DNA from: CAZIHO01 sp964538875 | Lineage (GTDB): Bacteria; Pseudomonadota; Gammaproteobacteria; Chromatiales; Chromatiaceae | Assembly: GCA_964538875.1 (NCBI GenBank) | Contig: CAZIHO010000048.1 | Coordinates: forward strand, 1 to 24,013 | DNA: 24,013 nt | Direction of reading: 5' to 3' | In this document: positions 15,115-24,008 of the stretch, piece after piece | Numbering within the stretch: the first letter of the stretch is position 1 | Layout of the letters: every line of letters starts with the position of its first letter | The notes under the pieces: model-generated | The model's database searches: none | Seen by the model: the letters and a program-made list of their open reading frames with translations, nothing else | What the model was told of the DNA's origin: nothing | Position numbers and translations under genes: made by a program

Positions 15115-15507
15115 CTAGGGCCCCTCCAGGACCACCCGCAGCGGCCCCGGCGCTCCGGCGCACAGATCGGATGCCTGGTCCCGGGAGCCGTCCAAGAAAC
15201 TCCGGTCCGCCTGGTAGGGTTCCAAATCTCTAGCTCCCTCCCCCAGCGCCCGGGCCGCCACCAGTGCCCATTCCGGCAACTCTGGATGGAGCCGGTAATG
15301 AATCCATTGCCCGGCGCGCCGGTCCAGCAGCAGCCCGGTTTCCCGCAGGGTGGCCAGGTGGCGGGAAATCTTCGGCTGGGGCAGGCGCAGCGCCGCCACC
15401 AACTCGCACACGCAGAGTTCCGGCTGATCCACCAGCAGCACCAGGATGCGCAACCGGGTGGGGTCGGAAACCGCACGGGCAAACTGTTCTGGCGAAATGC
15501 TCATCAT
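15115..15507 (-). CDS. ArsR-family metalloregulator
   Basis: ArsR-family proteins are winged-helix repressors that leave DNA when they bind a metal or another signal. This 130-residue protein has SDPTRLRILVLLVDQPELCVCEL at its first helices. C32 and C34 in ELCVCEL occupy the positions of the arsenite-binding cysteines of classical ArsR; the third cysteine (37) is valine here. The recognition helix region LPQPKISRHLATLRETGLL and the wing DRRAGQWIHYRL are typical. The ATG codons at 15507 and 15504 are adjacent and either may be used. No arsC, arsB, acr3 or other resistance gene is in the window; downstream are the Cys-rich gene and mtfA. mutS is divergent, 170 bases away. The inducer is inferred only from the CVC motif. 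Confidence 0.88.
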   Translation of the reverse strand: MMSISPEQFARAVSDPTRLRILVLLVDQPELCVCELVAALRLPQPKISRHLATLRETGLLLDRRAGQWIHYRLHPELPEWALVAARALGEGARDLEPYQADRSFLDGSRDQASDLCAGAPGPLRVVLEGP

Positions 15508-15677
15508 GGTACGGAATCATCCAACAAGGCCGGCGCCGGTGGACGGCAGGGCAACAGGGAACGGCTCAACCTGGGTCTAATTCTGCCATTGGCGCCGCCC
15601 GCTCCCAAGGCGGCGCCCTTGCGCCGGCGGCGGCCCTTCTTTAGGCTCCCCCAACCCAGATGTCAGGACCCCTACCA

Positions 15678-18125
15678 ATGCACAGCGACGCCGCCGACCC
15701 GTTCCAAGGCCATACGCCGGTCATGCGCCAATACCTGGGCTTCAAGGCGGAGCATCCGGATCTGCTGCTGTTCTATCGCATGGGGGACTTCTACGAACTC
15801 TTTTACCAGGACGCGGAGCGGGCCGCCCGCTTGCTGGACATCACCCTCACCAAACGGGGCCAATCCGGCGGCGCCCCCATCCCCATGGCGGGCGTGCCCT
15901 ACCATGCGGCGGAAACCTACCTGGCGCGACTGGTCAAGCTGGGCGTATCGGTGGCCATTTGCGAACAAGTGGGGGATCCGGCCACCAGCAAGGGACCAGT
16001 GGAACGCAGGGTGACCCGGATCCTGACGCCCGGCACCGTCACCGACGAAGCTCTGCTGGATGAGCGCCGGGACAACCTGCTGCTGGCCTTGCACGCCGGT
16101 CCCGGTGGCTACGGCTTGGCCAGCCTGGACTTGGGCAGCGGTCGCTTTGCCGTCCAGCAACTGAGCGGCGAGGCGGCCCTGCGGGGCGAATTGGAACGGC
16201 TGCGGCCGGCGGAAATCCTGCTCGCCGAGGATAGCCCCCTGCCCAAGCGCCTGGGTCTGGAGCGGGGTCTGACCCGCCGCCCGCCCTGGCATTTCGACCC
16301 GGACAGCGCCGAACGCAACCTGACCCGCCAATTCGGCACCCAGGATCTGGGCGGCTTCGGGTGCGCCGGCCTGCCCCTGGCCATCGCGGCGGCCGGCTGT
16401 CTGCTCCAGTACGTGACCGACACCCAGAAGGGCGCCCTGCCCCATCTGCGGGGCCTCTGTCTGGAGCGACGCGAGGATGCCCTCATCATCGACGCCGCCA
16501 CCCGGCGCAACCTGGAACTGACCGACAGCCTAAGCGGCAATCCCCGCCACACTCTGGCCGGAGTGCTGGACCGCACCCTGACCCCCATGGGCGGGCGCCT
16601 GCTGCGCCGCTGGCTGAACCGGCCCCTGCGGCAACGGTGCCAGGTTCAGGCGCGCCATGCCGCAGTGGCGGAAATCCTGGACCAGGGCGCCACGGCCACC
16701 CTGCGGGAACCCCTGGGCGGCATCGGTGATTTGGAGCGGATTCTGGCCCGGGTGGCCCTGGGCAGTGCCCGTCCCCGGGATTTGGTGGGACTGCGGGGCG
16801 CCCTGGCGCTGCTGCCCCAGGTCCAGGCGGCGCTCCAGGGTCTAGCCAGCCCCCTGCTGGTGGAGCTGGCGGCCGCCATCGGCACCCATCCCCAGACCTG
16901 GGACCTGCTGCGCCGCGCCATCCTGGAAAACCCGCCGGTGGTATTGCGGGACGGTGGCGTCATCGCCCCCGGCTATGACCCGGAACTGGACCAATCCCGG
17001 GCCCTGGCGGACCACGCCGACGGCTTCTTGCTGGAGCTGGAAAGCCGGGAACGGGAGCGCACCGGCTTGCCCAACCTGAAGGTGGGCTACAACCGGGTGC
17101 AGGGTTTCTACATCGAGATTTCCCGGACCCAGGCGGAGCGGATTCCCGCTGACTATACCCGCCGCCAAACCCTCAAGGGCGTGGAGCGCTATATCACGCC
17201 GGAACTCAAGCGCTTCGAGGATCAGGTATTGACCGCCAGGGAACGCTCCCTGGCCCGGGAAAAGGCCCTGTACGAACAGCTATTGGAGCTGTTGCGGGCG
17301 GATCTGGCGCCGCTCCAGGCCTGCGCCGAAGGCCTGGCCACCCTGGACGTGCTGGCCAACCTGGCGGAACGGGCCGCCGGCCTAAACCTGACCTGCCCGG
17401 AGCTGGTGGACGAGCCCGGCATCCGGATCCGGGACGGCCGTCATCCGGTGGTGGAACAGGTGTCTGACCGGCCGTTCGTGGCCAACGATCTGCGCCTGGA
17501 CCAGGAGCGGCGCATGCTGATCGTCACCGGNNNNNNNNNNNNNNNNNNNNNNNNNNNNNNNNNNNNNNNNNNNNNNNNNNNNNNNNNNNNNNNNNNNNNN
17601 NNNNNNNNNNNNNNNNNNNNNNNNNNNNNNGTGCTGATGGACGAGGTGGGGCGCGGCACCAGCACCTTCGACGGCCTGTCCCTGGCCTGGGCCAGCGCCG
17701 TGGAACTGGCCGCCAACATCCGGGCCCTGACCCTGTTCGCCACCCATTATTTCGAGCTGACCACCCTGCCGGACGAGTTTCCCGCCATCGCCAATGTGCA
17801 CCTGGAGGCGGTGGAACACCGGGACGGCATCGTGTTTCTACATGCGGTGCGGGACGGACCCGCCAGCCAGAGTTACGGCCTCCAGGTGGCGGCCCTGGCC
17901 GGGGTGCCCAAAACGGTCATCAGCCGCGCCAAGGGCCGCTTGCGGGAACTGGAAGACGCCGCCCACCGGCATGTGCGCCACCAGGATCCCCGCCAACTGT
18001 CCCTGTTTCCCCCGGAAGTAGAACACCCGGCCCTGGACCGGCTGCGGGAGTTGAATCCCGAGGAACTCAACCCCCGCCAGGCCCTGGATCTGCTGTTTGA
18101 ATTGAAGGCGCTGGCGGGTTCCTGA
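15678..18125 (+). CDS. mutS: DNA mismatch repair protein MutS (contains sequence gap)
   Basis: MutS binds mismatched DNA and starts repair with MutL. The mismatch-reading motif F38-Y39-E40 lies in YRMGDFYELF. The connector, lever and clamp regions follow in order. After the gap come the Walker B (VLMDEVGRGTSTFDGLS), the FATHYFELT segment and the C-terminal dimerisation region ending PRQALDLLFELKAL. A run of 100 Ns at 17531-17630 hides the Walker A loop and the segment after it. By comparison with E. coli MutS about 75 residues are missing there, so the real gene should be about 126 bases longer and near 857 residues. I chose ATG 15678, with AGGA at 15665-15668; ATG 15660 adds six residues and lacks a ribosome site. 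The coding frame is intact on both sides of the gap. Confidence 0.95.
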   Translation: MHSDAADPFQGHTPVMRQYLGFKAEHPDLLLFYRMGDFYELFYQDAERAARLLDITLTKRGQSGGAPIPMAGVPYHAAETYLARLVKLGVSVAICEQVGDPATSKGPVERRVTRILTPGTVTDEALLDERRDNLLLALHAGPGGYGLASLDLGSGRFAVQQLSGEAALRGELERLRPAEILLAEDSPLPKRLGLERGLTRRPPWHFDPDSAERNLTRQFGTQDLGGFGCAGLPLAIAAAGCLLQYVTDTQKGALPHLRGLCLERREDALIIDAATRRNLELTDSLSGNPRHTLAGVLDRTLTPMGGRLLRRWLNRPLRQRCQVQARHAAVAEILDQGATATLREPLGGIGDLERILARVALGSARPRDLVGLRGALALLPQVQAALQGLASPLLVELAAAIGTHPQTWDLLRRAILENPPVVLRDGGVIAPGYDPELDQSRALADHADGFLLELESRERERTGLPNLKVGYNRVQGFYIEISRTQAERIPADYTRRQTLKGVERYITPELKRFEDQVLTARERSLAREKALYEQLLELLRADLAPLQACAEGLATLDVLANLAERAAGLNLTCPELVDEPGIRIRDGRHPVVEQVSDRPFVANDLRLDQERRMLIVTXXXXXXXXXXXXXXXXXXXXXXXXXXXXXXXXXXVLMDEVGRGTSTFDGLSLAWASAVELAANIRALTLFATHYFELTTLPDEFPAIANVHLEAVEHRDGIVFLHAVRDGPASQSYGLQVAALAGVPKTVISRAKGRLRELEDAAHRHVRHQDPRQLSLFPPEVEHPALDRLRELNPEELNPRQALDLLFELKALAGS
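17531..17630. other. Assembly gap of 100 Ns inside mutS
   Basis: Exactly 100 Ns, the usual placeholder for a scaffold gap of unknown length. They begin after the codons for ..LIVTG and end before VLMDEVG. Homology predicts about 226 real bases here. Both 100 and 226 leave remainder 1 on division by 3, so the frame looks continuous by chance. The MutS sequence should not be read as a deletion. Confidence 0.97.
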
Positions 18126-18132
18126 ACCGGCC

Positions 18133-20307
18133 CTACACCAGCCGCAGGCCCTGATTCTTGAGGGGGAACTCCCGGTAGCGCTTGCCGGTGGCCCGGTACA
18201 GGGCATTCAACACCGCCGGTGCCGCCACCGCGATGGTGGGTTCTCCCACGCCGCCCCAAAAGCCCCCAGACGGCATGATGATGCATTCCACCTGGGGCAT
18301 TTGCGCTAGGCGCATAGAGTCGTAGCTGGTGAAATTATCCTGCTCCATGCGCCCCGCCTTGACCGTGCATTCCTGCAAAAACAGGGCGGACAGGCCATAG
18401 ACGAAGGACCCGGCGATTTGGCGCTCGATCTGGGCCGGATTCACCGCGTAGCCCATGTCGCTGGCGGCGACGATGCGGTGAATCTTGACCTGATCGCCGT
18501 TCACCGAGAGTTCCGCGCAAGCCGCCACGTAACTGCCGAAGGCCCGGAACTGGGCCAGGCCCCGGTACCGGCCGGCCGGCGCCGGCTGGGACCAGCCGAT
18601 CCGCTCCGCCACCGCGTCCAACACCGCCCGCGCCTGGGGATGGTCCCCCATCAGCCCGCGGCGAAACTCTAGGGCATCCCGGCCTGCCGCTTCCGCCAGT
18701 TCATCAATGAAGCATTCCAGGAAAATGGCGTTCTGGTTGACGTTCACGCCCCGCCAAAATCCGGGCGGCACATGGGGATTGCGCATGGCGTGGTCGATCC
18801 GCAAATGGGGGATCGAGTATTCCAGGGAGTGGTCCCCGGACGGCCAATAGCCCTGAAACACGAAGGGGTCCTTGCCCTTATCCAGGACCTGGGGCATGAC
18901 CGACGCCATGATGGACTGCCCGGACAAGCGGATACCTAACCCCACCAGATTGCCGTCCCGGTCCAGGCCGCCCCGCAAGCGGGCGTGCATGATGGGGTGG
19001 TACTTGCCGTGCAGCATGTCCTCCTCCCGGGACCAGAGCAGCTTGACCGGCGTGCCCGGCAGTTCCATGGCGATCAACACCGCTTGGCGCACATAATCCG
19101 AGAAGCCGCGCCGGCCGAAGCCGCCGCCGAGCAGGGTCTTGTGCAGGTCGCAGTTTTCCACCGGCAGGCCGCTGGCTTCCGCCACCGCCGCCAGGGCCGC
19201 CTCGCCGTTTTGGGTGGGACACCAGACCTCGCAACGCTCCGGCGTATAGAGGGCGGTGGCATTCATGGGCTCCAGGGTGGCGTGATTCTGGTAGGGATAG
19301 CGGTATTCCGCCTCGATGCGCTGGGCGGCGCCGGCCAGGGCGGCGTCCAGGTCCCCCCGTTCGTTGTGGGTGAAGGCATCCGGCGCGTCCAACCCGGCCT
19401 TCAATCGCTTGGCGATGGACGCGCTATCCACCTGGGCGCTGGCGCCGCCGTCCCATTCCGTGACCAGGGCGTCCAGGGCGGTCTTGGCGTGCCACCAGGT
19501 ATCCGCCACCACCGCCACCGCGTCGTCCCCCACCCGGACGATCTTCTTGACGCCGGGCAGGGCTTGCGCCTTGCTGGCATCCAGGCGCGCCAACTTACCG
19601 CCGAACACCGGACAAGCACGAATCGCCGCGTTCAACAGACCCGGCAATTGCACATCGATGCCGTACACCAGCTTGCCAGTCACCTTGTCCGCCGTGTCCA
19701 GACGGGGCATGGACTTGCCGATGATTTGCCAGTCCTTGGGATCCTTGAGGCGGACGTCCTTGGGCGGTTCCAACTGGCCGGCTGCCGCCGCCACCTGGCC
19801 GAACCGGGCCTGGCGTCCGGAGGGTTCGTGGCTGATGATGCCCTTGGCCACCCGGCATTCCTCGACCGGCACGCCCCAGGCCTGGGCCGCCGCCTGGGTC
19901 AGCATCATGCGGGCCGCCGCGCCACCCTGACGCACATAGTCGTGGGAGGAGCGAATGCCCCGGCTGCCGCCGGTGCCGAAGTCCCGCCATACCCGCTGCC
20001 GGGCCAGATTTTGGCCGGGGGTGGGGAATTCAGTGCTGACCATGGCCCAGTCGCACTCCAACTCCTCCACCACCAGTTGGGCCAGGCCGGTCAGGGTGCC
20101 CTGGCCCATTTCCGAGCGGGCGATGCGAATCACCACCCGGTCGTCCGGATGCACCACCACCCAGGCGTTCACTTCCGGCCCGGTGACTGGGTCCTGGGCC
20201 AGGCCGGTGGCAAAGGGGATCCGCAGGCCCAGGCTGAGCCCACCCACCAGGCTGGCACTCCGGGTCAAGAAGGCGCGTCGATTCATCCCTAGGGAAACCG
20301 GGGCCAT
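18133..20307 (-). CDS. Periplasmic molybdopterin-binding oxidoreductase, large subunit (IorB-like)
   Basis: This is the catalytic subunit of a xanthine-oxidase-family enzyme that hydroxylates aldehydes or N-heterocycles, closest in layout to isoquinoline 1-oxidoreductase beta subunits. The 724-residue protein begins with a Tat signal (NRRAFLTRSASLVGGLSLGL, with R10 and R11), so the folded enzyme is exported. Family motifs are RIARSEMGQGTLTGLAQLV, LLGGGFGRRGFSDYV and WGGVGEPTIAVAAP, which holds the catalytic glutamate E689. ATG 20307 is preceded by AGGAGG and preferred; ATG 20286 would keep the twin arginines but lacks that site. It follows the [2Fe-2S] subunit by nine bases. No FAD subunit, cytochrome partner or XdhC-like maturation factor is in the window. 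The substrate is unknown. It is convergent with mutS, with seven bases between stops. Confidence 0.92.
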   Translation of the reverse strand: MAPVSLGMNRRAFLTRSASLVGGLSLGLRIPFATGLAQDPVTGPEVNAWVVVHPDDRVVIRIARSEMGQGTLTGLAQLVVEELECDWAMVSTEFPTPGQNLARQRVWRDFGTGGSRGIRSSHDYVRQGGAAARMMLTQAAAQAWGVPVEECRVAKGIISHEPSGRQARFGQVAAAAGQLEPPKDVRLKDPKDWQIIGKSMPRLDTADKVTGKLVYGIDVQLPGLLNAAIRACPVFGGKLARLDASKAQALPGVKKIVRVGDDAVAVVADTWWHAKTALDALVTEWDGGASAQVDSASIAKRLKAGLDAPDAFTHNERGDLDAALAGAAQRIEAEYRYPYQNHATLEPMNATALYTPERCEVWCPTQNGEAALAAVAEASGLPVENCDLHKTLLGGGFGRRGFSDYVRQAVLIAMELPGTPVKLLWSREEDMLHGKYHPIMHARLRGGLDRDGNLVGLGIRLSGQSIMASVMPQVLDKGKDPFVFQGYWPSGDHSLEYSIPHLRIDHAMRNPHVPPGFWRGVNVNQNAIFLECFIDELAEAAGRDALEFRRGLMGDHPQARAVLDAVAERIGWSQPAPAGRYRGLAQFRAFGSYVAACAELSVNGDQVKIHRIVAASDMGYAVNPAQIERQIAGSFVYGLSALFLQECTVKAGRMEQDNFTSYDSMRLAQMPQVECIIMPSGGFWGGVGEPTIAVAAPAVLNALYRATGKRYREFPLKNQGLRLV

Positions 20308-20316
20308 GGGAACCTC

Positions 20317-20766
20317 CTAGCGGTTGGTCAAGGCATGGATGGCTTCCCGCACCTGCTGGAAGCTGCCGCAACGGCAAATGTGGGTGATTGCTGCGTCGAT
20401 GTCGGCGTCGCTGGGCTTGGGCTTATCCTGCAACAGGGCGGCCACCGCCAGAATGATGCCGGATTGGCAATAGCCGCACTGGGGCACCTGGTGCTCGATC
20501 CAGGCCTGCTGCACCGGATGGAGCGCGCCCGGCGCGGCCAGACCCTCGATGGTGGTGATCTGCTTGCCCTGGGCGGCACCGGCGGGCAACAGGCAGGAGC
20601 GCACCGCCTGGCCGTCCACCAGCACCGTGCAAGCGCCACACTGGCCCACGCCACAACCGTACTTGGTGCCGGTCAAGCCCGCCTGCTCCCGGATCACCCA
20701 CAACAGGGGCGTGTCCGGCTCCACATCCAGGGCCCGCACCTGGCCGTTGATGGTCAATTCCAACAT
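20317..20766 (-). CDS. [2Fe-2S] subunit of the molybdenum hydroxylase (IorA-like)
   Basis: This 149-residue protein carries two iron-sulfur clusters that take electrons from the molybdenum site of the large subunit. The plant-ferredoxin-type cluster is bound by C38, C43, C46 and C58 (YGCGVGQCGACTVLVDG, then RSCLLP). The second cluster is bound by C97, C100, C131 and C133 (QCGYCQSGII, then HICRCG). There is no signal peptide, so it is probably carried out of the cell together with the Tat-signalled large subunit. I placed the start at ATG 20766, seven bases after GGGAGG. An in-frame upstream extension to 20832 has no support. The large-subunit gene follows after nine bases, with its ribosome site touching this gene's stop, so they form one operon. 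Confidence 0.94.
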   Translation of the reverse strand: MLELTINGQVRALDVEPDTPLLWVIREQAGLTGTKYGCGVGQCGACTVLVDGQAVRSCLLPAGAAQGKQITTIEGLAAPGALHPVQQAWIEHQVPQCGYCQSGIILAVAALLQDKPKPSDADIDAAITHICRCGSFQQVREAIHALTNR

Positions 20767-20835
20767 GCTTAATCCTCCCCAAATCCCAGCCCCTGAACGG
20801 CCAACTATCCCCGTTTGAACGGGGACCGGCAAGGG

Positions 20836-21768
20836 TCAGTCCGCCTGGTCCAACAGGGGATCCCAGGCACCCAACAGCGCCCGGTACAGGTCCCGGACCG
20901 GCGCGGCCAACTCCCCGGCCTGGTCCAGGGCCCATAGGCGGGTTGGCAGGGACAGGTCCAGATCGGCGAAGGCCTGCTCCAGGGCCTCGGCCAGGGCCGC
21001 CGGCGTCCAAGGCGGACGCACGTCCCTAATGCCGAGGCGAGCCAGCAGATGCGCCAACTGCTGGCCGGGGGGGGCCAGGCGCTCTTCCAGGCCTTCCCGC
21101 AACCGGCGGGTGGCGAGCCAGAGGTCGGTGGTTGCATCGTTCAATAGCTGGGGCGGTCCCGGCGGGGGCGGCGGACGCAACCTGAGCAAGTCGGCAGCCA
21201 GACGCACCGGCAGGCCCTGACGCCGGCAAGCGGCACTCAGGAGGGCGGCATCGTCCCCTATCCGGGTACGCTCCGCGTCACTGGGCGCCCGCTGCGCCTG
21301 CCGTTCCAGCACCGCCACCAGACCGTCCAGATAGTTGCGCAATACCTGGGTCGCCATCAGCCCGGCGCCGTTGCGGGACGCCCGGTCCAGGGCGGCCAGC
21401 CGGTCTGCATAGGCCCGTTCCTGCTGGTCTACCTGGGCTTGGAGTCCATCCAGAACCCCTAGATAGGCCTTTAAGGCAGCTTGGAAGGGCGGCGGCGGGT
21501 CCAGGAATTGCACGTCCGCGCCGGTCTGGTCCAGACCCGTCAGGCGCGCCTCCACCCGGAACAGGCCGTCCACCGACTCCGGCGGCAGACGCAGCCCCAG
21601 GCGCAACCGCTCGCCGATCCGCACGCCCAGCGGCAACTGGGAAGCCGGCAGGCGGGCGCCGTCGCTGCCCAGATTCGCGAGTTTGCCGCGCCGGGTCGGA
21701 AACCCGGACACCAGGATATCCACCCCCAGGGCCGTGGCGCGCCGGCCTGGTGCGGGAGAACTAGTCAT
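20836..21768 (-). CDS. PilZ-like domain protein with long helical C-terminus
   Basis: This is an unrecognised 310-residue protein, probably cytoplasmic. Residues 10-90 resemble a PilZ-type barrel: a TRRGKLANLGSDGARLPAS segment in the position of the DxSxxG motif, then LRLGLRLP, and a closing strand GADVQFLD. The N-terminal RxxxR motif is not clear, so c-di-GMP binding is uncertain. Residues 95-310 are mostly helical and rich in Leu, Ala, Arg and Asp, with a PPPPPGPP linker near the middle. I chose ATG 21768; the frame stays open further upstream to a TTG at 21855. No convincing ribosome site is visible at either. It lies 69 bases upstream of the [2Fe-2S] subunit gene on the same strand and may be co-transcribed. 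Kup is divergent. Confidence 0.65.
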   Translation of the reverse strand: MTSSPAPGRRATALGVDILVSGFPTRRGKLANLGSDGARLPASQLPLGVRIGERLRLGLRLPPESVDGLFRVEARLTGLDQTGADVQFLDPPPPFQAALKAYLGVLDGLQAQVDQQERAYADRLAALDRASRNGAGLMATQVLRNYLDGLVAVLERQAQRAPSDAERTRIGDDAALLSAACRRQGLPVRLAADLLRLRPPPPPGPPQLLNDATTDLWLATRRLREGLEERLAPPGQQLAHLLARLGIRDVRPPWTPAALAEALEQAFADLDLSLPTRLWALDQAGELAAPVRDLYRALLGAWDPLLDQAD

Positions 21769-22130
21769 CGAGATGCGGGACGGAACCGGTCCGCCCCCGT
21801 GGGATGGCGCCGGCTGGCGGCTGGTTCGGTTGGGTGCATGGGTAAACTCCGGCAATGGGGTCCGGCCACCGGGACCCGGCTCGCCGACCGATGAATCTGA
21901 CCCGAATCGACCCTCCGGCAGTTTCGGGCGACGCGGGGGCCACTCCAGGCCCGGCCTTGGCTGGCGCGGCGGGACAAGCCCGGCCCCGGATCAGCCCGGC
22001 CTCCAGGGTCAATAACTGTACCGCAACTCCAGGTCGGGAGCGGTCCAGCGCCGGCCGGACTTTGGGCGCCGGGCCCCACCCGGCGGCGCCATCGGCTACC
22101 TTTCCCTCATCCATCAGCGAGGCGTCCGCC
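21769..22130. other. Intergenic region between divergent genes
   Basis: These 362 GC-rich bases separate the PilZ-like gene (minus strand) from kup (plus strand). The kup frame remains open back to 21855, but the encoded peptide looks random and has no ribosome site. A six-pair stem, GGGTCC (21858-21863) with GGACCC (21872-21877), is the only clear structure. A GAGG site at 22119-22122 serves kup. I see no good sigma70 promoter, operator or small gene here. Confidence 0.5.
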
Positions 22131-24008
22131 ATGTCCGAGTCCAAGCCCGCTTCTGCCCGCTCCGCCCTGTCCCTGGCGGCCCTCGGCGTCGTATACGGAG
22201 ACATCGGCACCAGTCCCCTCTACGCCATGAAGGAGGTGTTCAGCGGCGGCCACCACCCGGTGCCGGTGGCGCCGGACCAGGTGCTGGGCATCCTGTCGGT
22301 GATTTTCTGGTCCCTGATGCTGGTGGTTAGCCTCAAGTACGTGGTGTTTGTGCTGCGGGCCGACAACCGGGGCGAAGGCGGCATCATGGCCCTGATGGCG
22401 CTGGCGCAGCGGCCCTTCCCGGCCGGCTCCCGCCAGGCCCGGCTGGTGCTGGTGCTGGGCCTGATAGGCGCGGCCCTGTTCTACGGCGATGGCGTGATCA
22501 CGCCGGCCATTTCCGTGTTATCCGCCGTGGAAGGCCTGGAAGTGGCGACGCCCGCCCTGGCCCCCTGGGTAGTGCCCATTGCCCTGGCGATCCTGATCCT
22601 GCTGTTCAGCCTGCAACGCCGGGGCACGGCCCGGGTCGGCTTTCTGTTCGGGCCGGTCATGCTGGTTTGGTTTGGCACCCTGGGGCTCCTGGGCTTGCTG
22701 GCGATTTTCCGCCACCCGGCGGTGCTCTGGGCGCTCAACCCCCTGCATGGGCTGGGATTTTTCCTGACCAATCCACTGGCCGGGTTCCTCGCCCTGGGCG
22801 CCGTGGTGCTGGCCCTGACCGGCGCCGAAGCCCTGTACGCCGACATGGGCCACTTCGGCCTCCGGCCCATCCAGCGGGCCTGGTTCGGCCTGGTCCTGCC
22901 GGCGCTGGTGCTCAATTATTTCGGCCAGGGCGCCCTGCTGTTACAGGACCCGACCGCCATCGCCAACCCCTTCTACCGGCTGGCGCCGGACTGGCTGCTG
23001 TACCCCCTGGTGCTGCTCGCCACGGTCGCCACGCTGATCGCGTCCCAGGCGGTCATCACCGGCGCCTTCTCCATTAGCCGCCAAGCCATTCAACTGGGTT
23101 TCGCGCCGCACCTGGAGATCAATCACACTTCTGACGAGCAAATCGGCCAGGTCTATCTACCCGCCGTCAATTGGACCCTGCTGGTGGCGGTGGCCACCCT
23201 GGTGATCGGCTTCGGCAATTCCTCAAATCTGGCCGGCGCTTATGGCATCGCCGTCACCGGCACCATGTTCATCACTGACCTGCTGGGCTTTCTGGTGATC
23301 CGCCATCTGTGGGGCTGGTCCCTGCCCAAGTCCTTGCTGGGCGCCCTGCCCTTTGCCCTCATCGACCTGGCCTTCCTGTCCGCCAACTCGGTCAAGATCT
23401 GGGACGGCGGCTGGTTCCCGCTGCTGTTCGGCGCCCTGGTCTATCTGCTGATGTCCACCTGGAAGCGGGGCCGCACCCTGCTCAGCGCCCGTATGGCGGC
23501 CGAGGCCATGGACATGGGCAGCTTCGTGGCCAACCTGGATCCCCAGATCACCCGCATCCCCGGCACCGCCGTGTTCCTGACGCCGAACCTGGACAAGGTT
23601 CCCCACACCCTGCTGCACAGCCTCAAGCATTACCAGGCGCTGCACCAGCAAGTGGTGTTGGCCAGCGTCCAGGTGCTGGACGTGCCCTACCTGGGCAGCG
23701 CCCCCCGCCTCAGCCTGCACCCCCTGGGCCAGCGTTTTTGGCAAATCCGGCTGATGTTCGGCTACCTGGAACGCCCCAACGTCCCCAGGGTTCTGGCCGG
23801 TTGCACCGAGCCCGACCTACCCCTGGAACCGTCCCGGACCTCCTATGTCCTGGGCCGGGAAACCCTCATCCCCAAGCAGGGATCGGAAATGTGCTTCTGG
23901 CGGGAAAAGCTATTTATCGCCCTGTTTCGCAACGCCGCCAGCGCCGCCAGCTTCTTCGGCCTGCCCCCCAACCGGGTCATTGAACTGGGCACCCAGGTGG
24001 AGCTTTGA
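22131..24008 (+). CDS. kup: Low-affinity potassium transporter Kup
   Basis: Kup is an inner-membrane K+/H+ symporter. The 625-residue protein is full length with about 12 membrane helices in the first 430 residues and a cytoplasmic C-terminal domain. The signature GVVYGDIGTSPLYAMKEVF lies at residues 19-37. FYGDGVITPAISVLSAVEGLEV, ALTGAEALYADMGHFG, YFGQGALLL and AYGIAVTGTMFITDLL also match the family. The ATG at 22131 has GAGG eight bases upstream and fits the usual family start; in-frame codons before it are not used by homologues. The gene ends five bases before the window ends, so its downstream context is unknown. It is divergent from the PilZ-like gene. No sensor or c-di-AMP element is visible in its leader. 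Confidence 0.96.
   Translation: MSESKPASARSALSLAALGVVYGDIGTSPLYAMKEVFSGGHHPVPVAPDQVLGILSVIFWSLMLVVSLKYVVFVLRADNRGEGGIMALMALAQRPFPAGSRQARLVLVLGLIGAALFYGDGVITPAISVLSAVEGLEVATPALAPWVVPIALAILILLFSLQRRGTARVGFLFGPVMLVWFGTLGLLGLLAIFRHPAVLWALNPLHGLGFFLTNPLAGFLALGAVVLALTGAEALYADMGHFGLRPIQRAWFGLVLPALVLNYFGQGALLLQDPTAIANPFYRLAPDWLLYPLVLLATVATLIASQAVITGAFSISRQAIQLGFAPHLEINHTSDEQIGQVYLPAVNWTLLVAVATLVIGFGNSSNLAGAYGIAVTGTMFITDLLGFLVIRHLWGWSLPKSLLGALPFALIDLAFLSANSVKIWDGGWFPLLFGALVYLLMSTWKRGRTLLSARMAAEAMDMGSFVANLDPQITRIPGTAVFLTPNLDKVPHTLLHSLKHYQALHQQVVLASVQVLDVPYLGSAPRLSLHPLGQRFWQIRLMFGYLERPNVPRVLAGCTEPDLPLEPSRTSYVLGRETLIPKQGSEMCFWREKLFIALFRNAASAASFFGLPPNRVIELGTQVEL

Noticed and set aside
15115..15507. Arsenic resistance operon
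   Set aside because: Only the regulator is present. No arsenate reductase, arsenite pump or methyltransferase is found in the window.
18985..20292. Open frame of 435 codons on the plus strand opposite the molybdenum subunit
   Set aside because: It is fully antisense to a clear family member and shows the same His/Gly/Ala-rich shadow composition.
21855..22130. Long N-terminal extension of Kup
   Set aside because: The extra 92 residues are compositionally random and Kup proteins start close to MSESKPASARSALSLAALG. The GAGG site points to 22131.
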